The notes beneath the pieces are model-generated. The model was given only the letters and a program-made list of their open reading frames with translations. It had not been told where the DNA came from and did not search any database. A program made the position numbers and the translations under genes. DNA of 64,000 bases from Microbacterium sp. XT11 (GTDB lineage Bacteria; Actinomycetota; Actinomycetes; Actinomycetales; Microbacteriaceae): positions 2,481,081 through 2,545,080 of the forward strand of contig NZ_CP013859.1 in assembly GCF_001513675.1 (NCBI RefSeq), given 5' to 3'. Each line of letters begins with the position of its first letter. Positions within the stretch are counted from its first letter, which is position 1. Positions 1-8,049 of this stretch are shown piece by piece.

Positions 1-575
1 TGCCGTGGGCCGATGAGGTCGTCGCGGTCGAGCCGTCCCACGCGATGCTCGGCGTGCTGCGTGACAAGGTGGCCGGTGTCGTCACGTATCAGGGGGGCGC
101 GGAGAACATCCCCCTGGCTGATGCGTCCGTCGATGCGGTCACCGTGGCGCAGGCGTTCCACTGGTTCGATCGCGACGCGGCGTGTGCCGAGATCGCGCGT
201 GTCCTCCGTGCCGACGGTGTGCTCGGCCTCATCTGGAACAGATCCGACGTCGGGTGCGCATGGGACAGGGCCTGCCATCGACTTCTTCATCCCGCGGTCG
301 GGTCTCAGGACGACACGACGAGTTCGGCCGCCGCTGTGCTGCCGGGGTTCGCGTTCGAGCAGCACAGGGAGATCGCATGGACCGAACGGATCTCCCGAGA
401 CGACTACGTGGGGCGGTGGACCACGGTGAGCAGCTACCTCGTCGCACCTCCGGAACGACGCTCCAGGCTGATCGAGGCGATATCGCTGGTGATCGACACC
501 GATCCTGACACGGCCGGGCGCTCGGAGTTCGACCTCCCGCACGTCACCGACGTCTTCGTTTATCGCCGCGCATGA
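1..575 (+). CDS. SAM-dependent methyltransferase, C-terminal part
   Basis: The frame is already open at base 3 and runs to the TGA at 573-575, so about 190 C-terminal residues are visible and the start lies outside the window. It resembles a class I (Rossmann) SAM-dependent methyltransferase of the Methyltransf_11 type. VVAVEPSH carries the acidic residue that normally closes strand 2 and binds the SAM ribose, and PLADASVDAVTVAQAFHWF matches the following motif, which typically contains FHWF in this group. The glycine-rich motif I is upstream and not visible. The substrate cannot be told. The stop overlaps the ATG of the next gene (ATGA), so the two are probably cotranscribed. Confidence 0.75.
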   Translation, partial: PWADEVVAVEPSHAMLGVLRDKVAGVVTYQGGAENIPLADASVDAVTVAQAFHWFDRDAACAEIARVLRADGVLGLIWNRSDVGCAWDRACHRLLHPAVGSQDDTTSSAAAVLPGFAFEQHREIAWTERISRDDYVGRWTTVSSYLVAPPERRSRLIEAISLVIDTDPDTAGRSEFDLPHVTDVFVYRRA

Positions 576-1012
576 GGATCTGGTCGCTGCATCCGCGGTA
601 CCTCGATCGTCAAGGGCTCGTGGCCTGTTGGAGGGAGTCGCTGCTCGCACAGGCGGTGCTGGCGGGACGAACGGTCGGCTACACGCGGCATCCCCAGCTC
701 GAACGATTCCGCTCCGCGGCCGACCCGGTCGCGGCGATCGGCGCCTATCTCACGGCTGTTGCCGATGAAGCGGCCGGGCGTGGCTATCGGTTCGATCGCT
801 CGCGCGTCGATACGGCGGATGTACGGCTCGGCGAGCACCTGACCGTCACGACCGGGCAGCTGCGCATCGAGTGGCTGCATCTGCGCGGCAAGCTCGCCGT
901 GCGCGATCCGGATCGGCTCGCGCTGTGGGACGGGGTCCGCGATCCCGAGCCGCACCCGCTGTTCCGTGTGGAGGCGGGTCCGGCCGCCTCCTGGGAGCGC
1001 GCCGGCGCGTGA
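572..1012 (+). CDS. Pyrimidine dimer DNA glycosylase (T4 endonuclease V-like)
   Basis: 146 residues resembling the Pyr_excise family, whose model member is phage T4 endonuclease V. That enzyme cuts the glycosyl bond at UV-induced cyclobutane dimers and then nicks the abasic site. The N-terminus reads MRIWSLHPRYLDRQGLVACW, and Glu22 in ACWRE aligns with the catalytic Glu23 of the T4 enzyme. The T4 nucleophile Thr2 is not present here (Arg2), so the bacterial branch must differ in detail, or the activity is only inferred. The ATG overlaps the stop of the methyltransferase. The 3' end faces the map gene with only seven bases between them. Confidence 0.75.
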   Translation: MRIWSLHPRYLDRQGLVACWRESLLAQAVLAGRTVGYTRHPQLERFRSAADPVAAIGAYLTAVADEAAGRGYRFDRSRVDTADVRLGEHLTVTTGQLRIEWLHLRGKLAVRDPDRLALWDGVRDPEPHPLFRVEAGPAASWERAGA

Positions 1013-1019
1013 ACCGCGC

Positions 1020-1802
1020 TCAGTCGACGCCGAGGAACGACCGGTCGGTGAGGACGATAGGCCCGTCCTCGGTCACGGCGACGGTGTGCTCGGAGTGCGC
1101 GCCGCGGGAGCCGTCGGCGCTGCGGAGCGTCCACCCGTCGGGGTCGGTGACGAGCTCGTCCGTTGTGGCGAGGAGCCACGGCTCGAGCGCGAACACGAGG
1201 CCGGCCCTGAGAGGGAACCCGCGGCCGGCCCGGCCGTCGTTCGGGACGTGCGGGTCGCCGTGCATGATGCGGCCGACTCCGTGCCCGCCGAACTCGGTGT
1301 TGATCGAGTAGCCGGCGCCGCGGGAGACCTCGGCGATGGAGGCCGAGATGTCGCCGATGCGGTTGCCGACGACCGCGGCCGCGATCGCCGCGTCGAGCGC
1401 GCGTTCCGTCGTCTCGATCAGCCGCAGGTCTTCGTCGCGCGGGGTTCCCACGACGAACGAGACGGCGGAGTCGGCCACCCACCCGTCGACGGACACGGCG
1501 AAGTCGAGCGAGACCAGATCACCGTCGCGCAACGTGTAGTCGTGGGGGAGTCCGTGCAGCACCGCGTCGTTGACAGAGGTGCAGATGACCTTGCCGAACG
1601 GGCTGGCCCCGAAGGACGGGTGGTAGTCGATGTAGCAGGACTCCGCCCCGGCACGTCGGATCAGGTCGTGCGCGCGCCGGTCGATCGTCAGGAGATTCGT
1701 CCCGACCTTGGTCTCGTCGCGCAGCGTGGCGAGGGTCTCGGCGACGAAGCGTCCGGCGGCGCGCATCTCGTCGATCTCGGCGGGCGTGCGCAGTTCGATC
1801 AT
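1020..1802 (-). CDS. map: Type I methionine aminopeptidase
   Basis: 260 residues, the usual length of a bacterial MetAP-I without the N-terminal zinc extension. It removes the initiator methionine from nascent proteins in the cytosol. All five dinuclear metal ligands are visible: Asp100 (SLDFAV), Asp111 (VADSAV), His174 (GGHGVG), Glu207 (ALEPW) and Glu238 (SEHT). His83 in LHGLP is the usual catalytic histidine. The ATG at 1802 is preceded on the minus strand by a purine-rich GAGAGGA site, so it is a leadered message. Actinobacteria commonly carry two map genes, so this need not be the only one. Confidence 0.95.
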   Translation of the reverse strand: MIELRTPAEIDEMRAAGRFVAETLATLRDETKVGTNLLTIDRRAHDLIRRAGAESCYIDYHPSFGASPFGKVICTSVNDAVLHGLPHDYTLRDGDLVSLDFAVSVDGWVADSAVSFVVGTPRDEDLRLIETTERALDAAIAAAVVGNRIGDISASIAEVSRGAGYSINTEFGGHGVGRIMHGDPHVPNDGRAGRGFPLRAGLVFALEPWLLATTDELVTDPDGWTLRSADGSRGAHSEHTVAVTEDGPIVLTDRSFLGVD

Positions 1803-1901
1803 GGGGGTGTCCTCTCGTCCCCTCCATTCTCCCCGATGCAGGCGGCGTCATCGTCTCGCGTGCTCACAGCGAACACGCGAGCGCGCCAGACGCTCGGGTC
1901 G

Positions 1902-1907
1902 TACGAT
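1902..1907 (+). promoter_or_regulatory. Candidate -10 (TACGAT), leaderless layout
   Basis: TACGAT ends six bases before the ATG at 1914, so transcription would start at or next to the start codon. No Shine-Dalgarno sequence and no clear -35 is seen. Confidence 0.45.
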
Positions 1908-1913
1908 CGGAGC

Positions 1914-2408
1914 ATGTGGGTGCGAAGGGCGTTCTTCCGATGGCTGCTGCCGGCGGCCTTCGTGCTCCCCGCCTGGCTTCTGATCGGCTGGGGTGTCTTC
2001 CAGGGCGGATGGGCCATCCTCTGGGTGCTCTTCATCGCCATCCCGTCGGTCTTCCTCGGCCAGCTGCTGCTCACCCTCCTGACGCGCTCGCGCCCGTCCG
2101 TGCGGGTCGAACGAGCCGTGTCGTGGTGGGATGTCGCAGGGTTCTCCCTGTGGCACGGGCTCACCATCGCGGTCGGGTGCTTCATCGACGGAGCCTTCGG
2201 CTGGTTGCTCACCGGTGCGATCGTCGTGGGCATCGCCCTCATCTGGTTGCAGCTGTGGCAGCTGTGGAACGAGGCGAAGGGCAGCGGGACGAGGATCCGT
2301 GAGACCATCACCTGGCGCACCGTGACGCCGGCTGAGGAGCGCGCAGGCGATGAGCGGACGACACCGCATCGCGTGATCGTCGTGAGGGAGACCGACTCGA
2401 CGGAGTGA
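1914..2408 (+). CDS. Small four-helix membrane protein, function unknown
   Basis: 164 residues. Hydrophobic stretches at about residues 9-28, 32-55, 73-90 and 92-112 predict four membrane helices, followed by a charged cytosolic tail of about 50 residues. Homologues in related genomes are often labelled MFS permease, but the protein is far too short for an MFS carrier, so I give no function. I chose the ATG at 1914 because the hydrophobic segment begins right after it and TACGAT lies six bases upstream. The open frame extends further upstream only as antisense to map. Confidence 0.7.
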   Translation: MWVRRAFFRWLLPAAFVLPAWLLIGWGVFQGGWAILWVLFIAIPSVFLGQLLLTLLTRSRPSVRVERAVSWWDVAGFSLWHGLTIAVGCFIDGAFGWLLTGAIVVGIALIWLQLWQLWNEAKGSGTRIRETITWRTVTPAEERAGDERTTPHRVIVVRETDSTE

Positions 2409-2432
2409 CCGTCCCGTCGAGCGCGCCGGGTT

Positions 2433-2461
2433 TTGGTGCGCGCACCCTTCCATGGCAGAAT
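2433..2461 (+). promoter_or_regulatory. Candidate promoter of rplS
   Basis: TTGGTG (2433-2438) and CAGAAT (2456-2461) are separated by 17 bases, a plausible sigma-70-type promoter. It would give a 5' leader of about 120 nt before rplS, which is long for this window and leaves room for ribosomal-protein feedback control, although I see no known leader motif. Confidence 0.45.
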
Positions 2462-2590
2462 GGGTCCTTGTGCCGTGACCGGCTCTGCCACAGGGGAGCC
2501 CGCGGACGCCTCGGCGCCGTACGGTGCACACCCCATTCTTGTTCCTTCCAGCATGCATGCGACCTGTGGCGAATGCAGAGAGAGACGATC

Positions 2591-2938
2591 ATGCAGATCC
2601 TCGACGCCGTCGACGCGGCTTCCCTCCGTTCGGACATCCCCGACTTCGGCCCCGGTGACACGGTCAACGTGCACGTCAACATCACCGAGGGCAACCGCTC
2701 CCGCATCCAGATCTTCAAGGGCGTCGTCATCGGCCGCCAGGGCGACGGCGTGCGCGAGACGTTCACCGTCCGCAAGATCAGCTTCCAGGTGGGCGTCGAG
2801 CGCACCTTCCCCGTGCACTCCCCGGTGATCGACCACATCGAGGTCGTCACGCGCGGTGACGTGCGCCGTGCGAAGCTCTACTACCTGCGCGAACTGCGCG
2901 GCAAGAAGGCGAAGATCAAGGAGAAGCGCGAGAACTGA
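2591..2938 (+). CDS. rplS: 50S ribosomal protein L19
   Basis: 115 residues, the normal length. L19 sits at the 30S-50S interface of the large subunit. The family core is obvious: [11 protein letters not shown] near residues 22-32, then [26 protein letters not shown] and the basic C-terminus [20 protein letters not shown]. The ATG at 2591 gives the canonical N-terminus MQILDAVD. The frame is open further upstream but that part has no L19 similarity. The gene is followed by a strong terminator, so it appears to form its own unit apart from lepB. Confidence 0.97.
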   Translation: MQILDAVDAASLRSDIPDFGPGDTVNVHVNITEGNRSRIQIFKGVVIGRQGDGVRETFTVRKISFQVGVERTFPVHSPVIDHIEVVTRGDVRRAKLYYLRELRGKKAKIKEKREN

Positions 2939-2956
2939 CGCGCGCTGCTCTCCACG

Positions 2957-2985
2957 GCACCCCGGGACACGATGTCCCGGGGTGC
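2957..2985 (+). terminator. Rho-independent terminator after rplS
   Basis: Perfect 13-bp GC-rich stem with a three-base loop (2970-2972), 18 bases after the rplS stop and followed by the T-rich TGTGTTCT. Confidence 0.85.
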
Positions 2986-3056
2986 TGTGTTCTATCCGGG
3001 GTGTGCGACCCTAGTAGATGCCGTCTTCGAGCGGTGCGAGACAGTGAAGGAACCCT

Positions 3057-3791
3057 ATGACGATCGACTCCGTTCCCGCGTCGAACCCCGCCGGAAGGCG
3101 GCGCCGCGGGTTCCTCATGTTCCTTCGCGATGTGCTGGTGATCGTCGTGATCGCTGCGCTCGTCTCGTTTCTGGTGAAGACGTTCATCGTCCGCTCGTTC
3201 TACATCCCGTCGGCGTCGATGGAGCGGACCCTCATGGTCAACGACCGCATCCTCGTGGATGAACTCACCCCGCGGTGGACGGGGTACGAGCGCGGCGACG
3301 TCGTCGTGTTCAAGGATCCGGGCGGATGGCTGGACGCGCAGCCGCAGACTCCTCCGGGTCCGCCGCTCGTGCAAGCGGTCGACTGGGCTCTCAACCTCGT
3401 CGGCATCTCCGCCACGGATTCGCAGGACCACCTGGTGAAGAGGGTGATCGGCCTCCCCGGCGATCACGTCATCTGCTGCAACGCACTCGGCCAGATCACG
3501 ATCAACGGGACTCCGGTCGATGAACTGGGGTACCTCAACCTGCCCGCCGGTGACACGGCGGCCTCGAACAGCCCGTTCGACGTCGTGGTGCCGAAGGGGT
3601 CGCTGTGGTTGCTCGGTGACAATCGCGATCGCTCGCGCGATTCCCGTGAGCACCAGGACCTCCCCAGTGGGGGATTCGTGCCGCTGGAGAACGTCGTCGG
3701 CAAGGCGTTCCTTACGACATGGCCCCTCGACCGTTTCGGGCTGATCGACGGCCACCACGACAGCTTCACCGGGGTCCCCGATCCAAAATGA
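3057..3791 (+). CDS. lepB: Signal peptidase I
   Basis: 244 residues. Membrane-anchored serine protease that removes signal peptides from secreted proteins on the outer face of the cytoplasmic membrane. An arginine-rich N-terminus (RRRR near residue 14) precedes one membrane helix at about 20-40. The catalytic Ser54 lies in IPSASMERTL and the general base Lys128 in KRVIGLPGD. The third box GDNRDRSRDSR is also present. The ATG at 3057 has an AAGGA site upstream. The stop overlaps the rnhB start (ATGA), the usual actinobacterial arrangement. Confidence 0.95.
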   Translation: MTIDSVPASNPAGRRRRGFLMFLRDVLVIVVIAALVSFLVKTFIVRSFYIPSASMERTLMVNDRILVDELTPRWTGYERGDVVVFKDPGGWLDAQPQTPPGPPLVQAVDWALNLVGISATDSQDHLVKRVIGLPGDHVICCNALGQITINGTPVDELGYLNLPAGDTAASNSPFDVVVPKGSLWLLGDNRDRSRDSREHQDLPSGGFVPLENVVGKAFLTTWPLDRFGLIDGHHDSFTGVPDPK

Positions 3792-4447
3792 CCGTCGTCG
3801 CACCGAAGCTCACGCTCGAACGCAAACTCCTGGCAGAGAGCGAGCTCCTCGTCGCGCTGGACGAGGTGGGCAGGGGTGCCCTGGCCGGTCCTGTGGCGGT
3901 GGGGGTCGCTGTGATCGACGCCAAAGGCGCTCGGAGGAGGGTGCCCGAGGGTCTGCGGGATTCCAAGCTCGTGCCGGAGCGGCGCCGGCCGGAGGTCGCG
4001 GCCAGAGCCGCTGCATGGGTTCAGGCCTCCGGGGTGGGGTGGGCGAGCGCAGCCGAGATCGACCGCGTCGGGATCATGCGGGCATTGGGCCTCGCCGCGT
4101 CGCGGGCCATCCTGTGCGTCGTCGAGCAGGGGGTGACGATGGACAACGCCCTGGTGCTTCTCGACGGGAACCACGACTACGTCTCGGCCGTGCATCCGGC
4201 GCCGCTGCGCGTTCGCTCGAAGGTGAAGGCGGACCGCGACTGCGCGTCGGTGTCTGCGGCGTCGGTGATCGCGAAGGTCGCGCGTGATGCACTGATGATC
4301 GACCTCCACGCAGAGCACCCCGACTATCAGTGGAACCGCAACAAGGGTTACGCCAGCGTCGAGCACCGCGACGCGATCCGCGCCCTCGGCCTTTCGCCGC
4401 ACCATCGCGCATCCTGGGCGATCGCTGATGCTCCCACGCTGTTCTGA
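3788..4447 (+). CDS. rnhB: Ribonuclease HII
   Basis: 219 residues. Cuts RNA in RNA-DNA hybrids and removes single misincorporated ribonucleotides from DNA. The signature LVALDEVGRGALAGP carries the catalytic Asp25-Glu26 pair. LLDGNHDY supplies the third acidic residue and KADRDCASVSAASVIAKV is the typical second half of the active site. GYASVEH near the C-terminus is also characteristic. The start at 3788 overlaps the lepB stop by four bases, so translation is probably coupled. Confidence 0.95.
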   Translation: MTVVAPKLTLERKLLAESELLVALDEVGRGALAGPVAVGVAVIDAKGARRRVPEGLRDSKLVPERRRPEVAARAAAWVQASGVGWASAAEIDRVGIMRALGLAASRAILCVVEQGVTMDNALVLLDGNHDYVSAVHPAPLRVRSKVKADRDCASVSAASVIAKVARDALMIDLHAEHPDYQWNRNKGYASVEHRDAIRALGLSPHHRASWAIADAPTLF

Positions 4448-4485
4448 TGGCCTCCGCCCGTGCGACGGTGATCAGAGTCAGCGCC

Positions 4486-4491
4486 TAGGAT
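4486..4491 (+). promoter_or_regulatory. Candidate -10 (TAGGAT) of the DUF2469 gene
   Basis: TAGGAT ends nine bases before the ATG at 4501, with no Shine-Dalgarno sequence between; leaderless or near-leaderless layout. Confidence 0.45.
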
Positions 4492-4500
4492 GGTCTCATC

Positions 4501-4827
4501 ATGGATGAGGAAGCCTTCGACGACTACGACCGCGAACTCGAGCTGGCCCTGTTCCGCGAATATCGCGACGTCGTCGGGCAGTTCCAGTACGTCGTCGAGA
4601 CCGAGCGTCGGTTCTATCTGGCCAACGAGGTGAACGTCGTCCGCCGCGACACGGAGCACGATTTCTACTTCGAAATCTCGATGAGCGACGTGTGGGTGTG
4701 GGACATCTACCGAGCCGACCGCTTCGTCAAGGCGGTGCGGGTGCTCACGTTCAAGGATGTGAACGTCGAGGAGCTCCAGCGCCGCGAGTTCGAGCTGCCG
4801 CAGGAGCTCTCCCTCGACGGCGAGTGA
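4501..4827 (+). CDS. DUF2469 family protein
   Basis: 108 residues, acidic and soluble. It resembles the actinobacterial DUF2469 family, which is almost always found between rnhB and yraN, as here. Highly conserved stretches are DDYDRELELALFREYRDVV at the N-terminus and YFEISMSDVWVWDIYR in the middle. No catalytic motif or known domain is visible and the function is unknown. The strict linkage to RNase HII suggests, but does not show, a role in nucleic-acid maintenance. Confidence 0.85.
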   Translation: MDEEAFDDYDRELELALFREYRDVVGQFQYVVETERRFYLANEVNVVRRDTEHDFYFEISMSDVWVWDIYRADRFVKAVRVLTFKDVNVEELQRREFELPQELSLDGE

Positions 4828-4925
4828 TCCTCCACAAACGCGGAACGCGGCGGCTTCTCCACAGTCGCTGAGGAATCCGAGGCTGAGCCGATCGCGGAGC
4901 GTCGCCTTCCGGGCACGCTGTCGGC

Positions 4926-5288
4926 ATGGCAGCGAAAGACGACCTCGGAAGAGCGGGCGAAGAACGGGCGGCACGGTATCTGACCGCCGCCGGGTACGAC
5001 ATCCTCGATCGGAACTGGCGGTGCCCTCAGGGGGAACTCGACATCGTCGCCCTCGGCGGCAGAGTGCTCGTGTTCGTGGAGGTGAAGACCCGTCGCTCCA
5101 TGGCATACGGCCATCCGCTTGAAGCCGTCGACGTGCGGAAGAGGCGGCGTCTGTGGAAGCTGGCCCATGCGTGGATGGCTCAGCACCCCGACATGGCGCA
5201 CGGCCGGTCCCTGCGCGTAGATGTCATCGGGATCACCGGCGCGGACCCGTTCAGCGCGACTCTCGAGCATCTGGTGGACGTCGTATGA
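4926..5288 (+). CDS. YraN/UPF0102 nuclease-fold protein
   Basis: 120 residues, the normal length of UPF0102 (YraN). The family has a Holliday-junction-resolvase/restriction-nuclease-like fold. The diagnostic pattern is present: GEERAARYLTAAGYDILDRNW, then GELDIVALGGRVLVFVEVKT, whose E-x-D ... E-x-K residues form the PD-(D/E)XK-like site. Activity has not been firmly established for the family. It overlaps the comM start at 5285 by four bases, and the three-gene block yraN-comM-dprA is widely conserved. Confidence 0.9.
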   Translation: MAAKDDLGRAGEERAARYLTAAGYDILDRNWRCPQGELDIVALGGRVLVFVEVKTRRSMAYGHPLEAVDVRKRRRLWKLAHAWMAQHPDMAHGRSLRVDVIGITGADPFSATLEHLVDVV

Positions 5289-6814
5289 GCACGGCGCGCG
5301 CCTGGGCGGTCGCTCTCACCGGCGTCGACGGCCACCTCGTGGAGGTGGAGGCCGACCTGTCGAATCAGACGCCGGAGTTCAAGATCATCGGCTTGCCGGA
5401 CAAGTCCCTCGGCGAGGCCGTGCAACGAGTGCACAACGCGTGCAAGAACTCCGGAATGGACCTGCCGCGTCGTCGCCTCACGGTGAATCTCTCACCGGCG
5501 AGCCTGCCGAAGCACGGGTCAGGATTCGATCTCGCCATCGCCGTGGTGGCCCTCGCCGCGGGCGGGGCTCTGACACTCCGCTCGATCGCACACACGGTCT
5601 ACATCGGAGAACTCGGTCTCGACGGGCGTCTCCGCCCCGTCCCAGGGGTGCTCCCCGCTGTCTTCGCCGCGGCACGCGCTGGGTTCGACCGGGTGGTCGT
5701 GCCCAGTGCGAACGAGGAGGAGGCACGGCTGGTGGCCGGTATCGACGTGCGTGCGGCCACCACTCTTGCAGAGGTGGCGGTCTGGCACGGTGCGGACGTC
5801 GAGGTGCCCGAGGTCGATCCGGTGGGCGTCCGCACCGAGATCCCCGAGCCCGTCCAGAGTCTCGATCTGGCTGATGTGGTCGGTCAGGAGGAGGCGGTGC
5901 ATGCCTTGATCGCCGCTGCCGCAGGAGGCCATCACATCCTGCTGAGCGGTCCGCCCGGCGCGGGGAAGACGATGCTCGCGCGGCGACTCCCCGGGATCCT
6001 CCCTCACCTGACCGACGAAGAGGCACTGGAGGTCGCGTCGATCCGGTCGCTTTCCGGGCAGCCGGTTCACCGGCTGGACCCTGTGCCTCCGATCGAGGCG
6101 CCGCATCACAGCGCGTCGTCGACGGCCCTGGTCGGCGGAGGATCGCGGATGGCAAGACCCGGCTCGATCGTGCGCGCCCACCGAGGGGTGCTCTTTCTGG
6201 ATGAGGCGGGGGAGTTCTCCCGTGGAGCGTTGGATGCGCTCAGGCAGCCCCTCGAATCGGGGATCATCGAGATTCACCGGGCGGGGTTCCACGCCCGATT
6301 CCCCGCCCGCTTCCAGCTGGTGATGGCGATGAACCCGTGCCCCTGCGGCAACTACGGCGTGCGCGGCGCCGAATGCGTGTGCCCCTCGATCGCGATCCGC
6401 AGGTATGCGAGCCGGCTGTCGGGTCCGCTGCGTGATCGGATCGACATCGAGCTGCACGTGTCCCGCGTCGCGGCCTCGCGGGCGACCGCGGGAGAGCGCG
6501 CGGAGATGACCACGGCAGAGGCGAGGGAACGGGTCGGTCGGGCACGCCGCCGCGCAGCCGAGCGGCTGAAGGGAACGCCGTGGGCGCGCAACGCCGAGGT
6601 TCCGGGATCGTGGTTGCGGCAGCCGTCGCAGCGCGTCGACGCCGCGGCACGCGCACCTCTCGATCGTGCGCTGGAACGCGGAGCGCTGACGCTGCGCGGA
6701 TACGACAGGGTGCTGCGACTGGCCTGGACGATGGCCGATCTCGCCGACCGCGATCGCCCTGGTCAGGAGGAGATCGGCCATGCCCTCTTCCTGAAGAGAG
6801 GAGTGGCGTCGTGA
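5285..6814 (+). CDS. comM: YifB/ComM-type Mg-chelatase-like AAA ATPase
   Basis: 509 residues, full length. In competent bacteria ComM is a hexameric helicase that helps branch migration during DNA uptake; in other species the role is less clear. The N-terminal ChlI-like domain (about 20-145) contains GLPDKSLGEAVQRV. Walker A GPPGAGKT is at 222-229 and Walker B is in GVLFLDEAGEF. MAMNPCPCGNYG is the family signature. The C-terminal Mg-chelatase domain follows. The ATG at 5285 overlaps the yraN stop and the gene's own stop overlaps the dprA GTG, so translation of all three is coupled. Confidence 0.93.
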   Translation: MSTARAWAVALTGVDGHLVEVEADLSNQTPEFKIIGLPDKSLGEAVQRVHNACKNSGMDLPRRRLTVNLSPASLPKHGSGFDLAIAVVALAAGGALTLRSIAHTVYIGELGLDGRLRPVPGVLPAVFAAARAGFDRVVVPSANEEEARLVAGIDVRAATTLAEVAVWHGADVEVPEVDPVGVRTEIPEPVQSLDLADVVGQEEAVHALIAAAAGGHHILLSGPPGAGKTMLARRLPGILPHLTDEEALEVASIRSLSGQPVHRLDPVPPIEAPHHSASSTALVGGGSRMARPGSIVRAHRGVLFLDEAGEFSRGALDALRQPLESGIIEIHRAGFHARFPARFQLVMAMNPCPCGNYGVRGAECVCPSIAIRRYASRLSGPLRDRIDIELHVSRVAASRATAGERAEMTTAEARERVGRARRRAAERLKGTPWARNAEVPGSWLRQPSQRVDAAARAPLDRALERGALTLRGYDRVLRLAWTMADLADRDRPGQEEIGHALFLKRGVAS

Positions 6815-7986
6815 TCGCGGAGTTGCGGGCGGATGCCAGGGTGCGGCGTGCCGTCGAGGCGTTGCGAGACGGATCGTGCATCGACGACGCGATCGCCCGG
6901 GCGGCATGGAGCGTCATCGCCGAGCCGGGAGACGGCGACGCAGGCGCGGTGATCGCCCACATGGGAGCGACCGACGCGCTCCTGCTGCTCGGGGGAGAGG
7001 CGACTCCGCTCGTCTCGCCCGGGGTCGACAGGCGACGGCTCCGTGAGGCGATCGCCCGGTGGCTTCCCCGCGCGAAAGCGTCGGCCGTCAAGGCTGCCGT
7101 GATGAGCGCGACCGATGTCGGTGCTCGTCTGGTGCTGCCAGGGGATGCCGCATGGCCCGTGTCCGTCGACGACCTCGGCGACAACGCTCCGGCCGCTCTC
7201 TGGGTGCGAGGAGACCCGGGTCTCCTCGAGGCGGCGCCCAAGGTCGCTCTCGTGGGCGCCCGTGCGGCGACATCCTATGGTGAGATGCTCGCGGGGGAGT
7301 TCGCCGGCGATCTGGCCGCCTCGGGGGCGGTGATCGTGTCCGGAGGTGCGTACGGCATCGATGGAGCCGCCCACCGTGCGGCGCTCCAGGTACAGGGCAA
7401 GACCATCGCTTTCCTCGCAGGGGGGATCGACCGTCCTTATCCGCAGGGCCATCGTGAGCTCCTGCGCAGGATCTCGGAGGTCGGAGCCGTCGTGAGCGAA
7501 GTTCCGTGCGGCACGGCTCCCACGAAATGGCGATTCCTCGCCCGGAATCGGCTCATCGCTGCTGTCAGCGACGCGACCGTCGTGGTGGAGGCCGGCTGGC
7601 GCAGCGGTTCTCTCAACACGGCCGGACATGCCGCCAGCCTCGGACGGCCGCTCGGTGCCGTACCGGGTCCGGTGACCAGCGCGGCGTCGTCGGGATGCCA
7701 TCGACTGTTGCGCGAGTATGACGCCACCTGCGTGACAACCGTGGGGGAGATCCGCGAACTCTGGGGTGAGCCCGCGGGGCCCGCCGCCCTGGGGCAGGGG
7801 GAGGACCGGGTGGAGCAGCGACTGCTCGACGCCCTGAGCACGCGCACCGGCATCACGACCAGCGAGATCGCGCGGCGGAGCGGCCTCGCGCCTGAGCAGG
7901 TCAGTGCACGCCTCGGGTTCCTCGAGCTCGACGGGCGGGTACGGCAGGTCGACGGCGGATGGCGCCTGGCGTCGGCGAAGCGATGA
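6811..7986 (+). CDS. dprA: DNA-processing protein DprA (Smf)
   Basis: 391 residues. DprA binds incoming single-stranded DNA and loads RecA in transformable species; it is also kept in species not known to be competent. The Rossmann-like domain is clear: VALVGARAATSYGEM, VIVSGGAYGIDGAAHRAAL, TIAFLAGGIDRPYPQGH, FLARNRLIAAVSDATVVVEA and SGSLNTAGHAASLGRP. A winged-helix DML1-like domain closes the protein (about 330-391). The GTG start at 6811 overlaps the comM stop. Together with ComM it gives the appearance of a competence locus, but no ComE-type uptake genes are in the window. Confidence 0.93.
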   Translation: MIAELRADARVRRAVEALRDGSCIDDAIARAAWSVIAEPGDGDAGAVIAHMGATDALLLLGGEATPLVSPGVDRRRLREAIARWLPRAKASAVKAAVMSATDVGARLVLPGDAAWPVSVDDLGDNAPAALWVRGDPGLLEAAPKVALVGARAATSYGEMLAGEFAGDLAASGAVIVSGGAYGIDGAAHRAALQVQGKTIAFLAGGIDRPYPQGHRELLRRISEVGAVVSEVPCGTAPTKWRFLARNRLIAAVSDATVVVEAGWRSGSLNTAGHAASLGRPLGAVPGPVTSAASSGCHRLLREYDATCVTTVGEIRELWGEPAGPAALGQGEDRVEQRLLDALSTRTGITTSEIARRSGLAPEQVSARLGFLELDGRVRQVDGGWRLASAKR

Positions 7987-8049
7987 CGGCCCTCATCCTC
8001 TCCGGCGGGGCATCCGGAACCCGTGTCGAGGTGCGGCAAGCTGGGACCC

